Assembly: GCA_028708105.1 (NCBI GenBank)
Contig: JAQVZR010000119.1
Coordinates: forward strand, 1-6,177
Origin: Desulfoplanes sp.
Lineage (GTDB): Bacteria; Desulfobacterota; Desulfovibrionia; Desulfovibrionales; Desulfomicrobiaceae
DNA length: 6,177 nucleotides
Reading direction: 5' to 3'
Position numbers and translations under genes: made by a program. Below are positions 6,177 through 6,177 of this stretch, piece after piece (positions within the stretch are counted from its first letter, which is position 1; every line of letters starts with the position of its first letter). A model generated the notes under the pieces. That model did no database searches. It saw nothing but the letters and a program-made list of their open reading frames with translations, and had not been told where the DNA came from.

Positions 6177-6177
6177 A

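Larger units (their letters stand above)
5379..6177. other. gene-poor, AT-richer region with only weak coding candidates
   Basis: About 800 nt without a confident gene. Besides the three candidates listed separately, a plus-strand frame from TTG 5797 to TGA 6021 ends with DCCSTCPFMHSW and a charged tail. Its codon use looks reasonable but it has no Shine-Dalgarno and I recognise no family. Homopolymer runs are frequent (A7 at 5515-5521, A7 at 5541-5547). A weak AAAAAG/CTTTTT hairpin lies near 5803-5819, and CTCCC/GGGAG near 6067-6081. No RNA gene, repeat array or transposase is visible. Relic genes broken by indels would look like this. Confidence 0.5.

Noticed and set aside
1..6177. CRISPR array, tRNA, rRNA or insertion sequence
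   Set aside because: No regularly spaced repeats, cloverleaf-like sequence, ribosomal RNA segment, transposase motif or terminal inverted repeats were seen on either strand.

Overview
The window reads as chromosomal DNA from a free-living, probably anaerobic Gram-negative bacterium. The best guess is a sulfate reducer of the Desulfobacterota (Desulfovibrionales-like). This rests on family resemblance: the tandem DUF1566 protein, the long exported C69 dipeptidase and the metal-efflux permease are all types common in that group. No taxonomic marker gene is present, so the assignment is inference.

Layout. Positions 1-142 hold only an ambiguous gene edge. Positions 186-301 are a regulatory region: a TTGACA -35 box, a nested ArsR/SmtB-type operator built from TGAATA/TATTCA half-sites, an extra operator-like copy upstream, and a Shine-Dalgarno. 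A plus-strand operon follows: an ArsR/SmtB metal-sensing repressor (302-679), overlapping by 4 nt a SO_0444/YraQ-type metal-efflux permease with a Cys/His-rich tail (676-1740), then a two-domain DUF1566 (Lcl-type) protein (about 1876-2865). The operon ends at a perfect hairpin at 2926-2966 that terminates transcription from both sides.

The minus strand carries a C69 (U34-type) dipeptidase gene (4779-3032). It is almost fully recognisable but broken by three single-base indels, two of them in homopolymers. Upstream of it is an intact panD (aspartate 1-decarboxylase, 5378-4995) with its own terminator (4914-4964). The last 800 bases (5379-6177) are AT-richer and gene-poor. They hold only weak candidates: a short ORF resembling the C-terminal core of a formylglycine-generating-enzyme/C-type-lectin fold, an opposing ORF with a signal-peptide-like start, and an unidentified gene end running off the right edge.

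How the genes work together. The first three genes look like a self-regulated heavy-metal efflux cassette. The repressor would leave its operator on binding a thiophilic or borderline metal, and the permease would export it. The DUF1566 protein is an unexplained passenger in the same transcription unit and the most interesting unknown here. panD supplies beta-alanine for pantothenate/CoA. The dipeptidase, if functional, would be exported and self-activated. No complete new system is evident.
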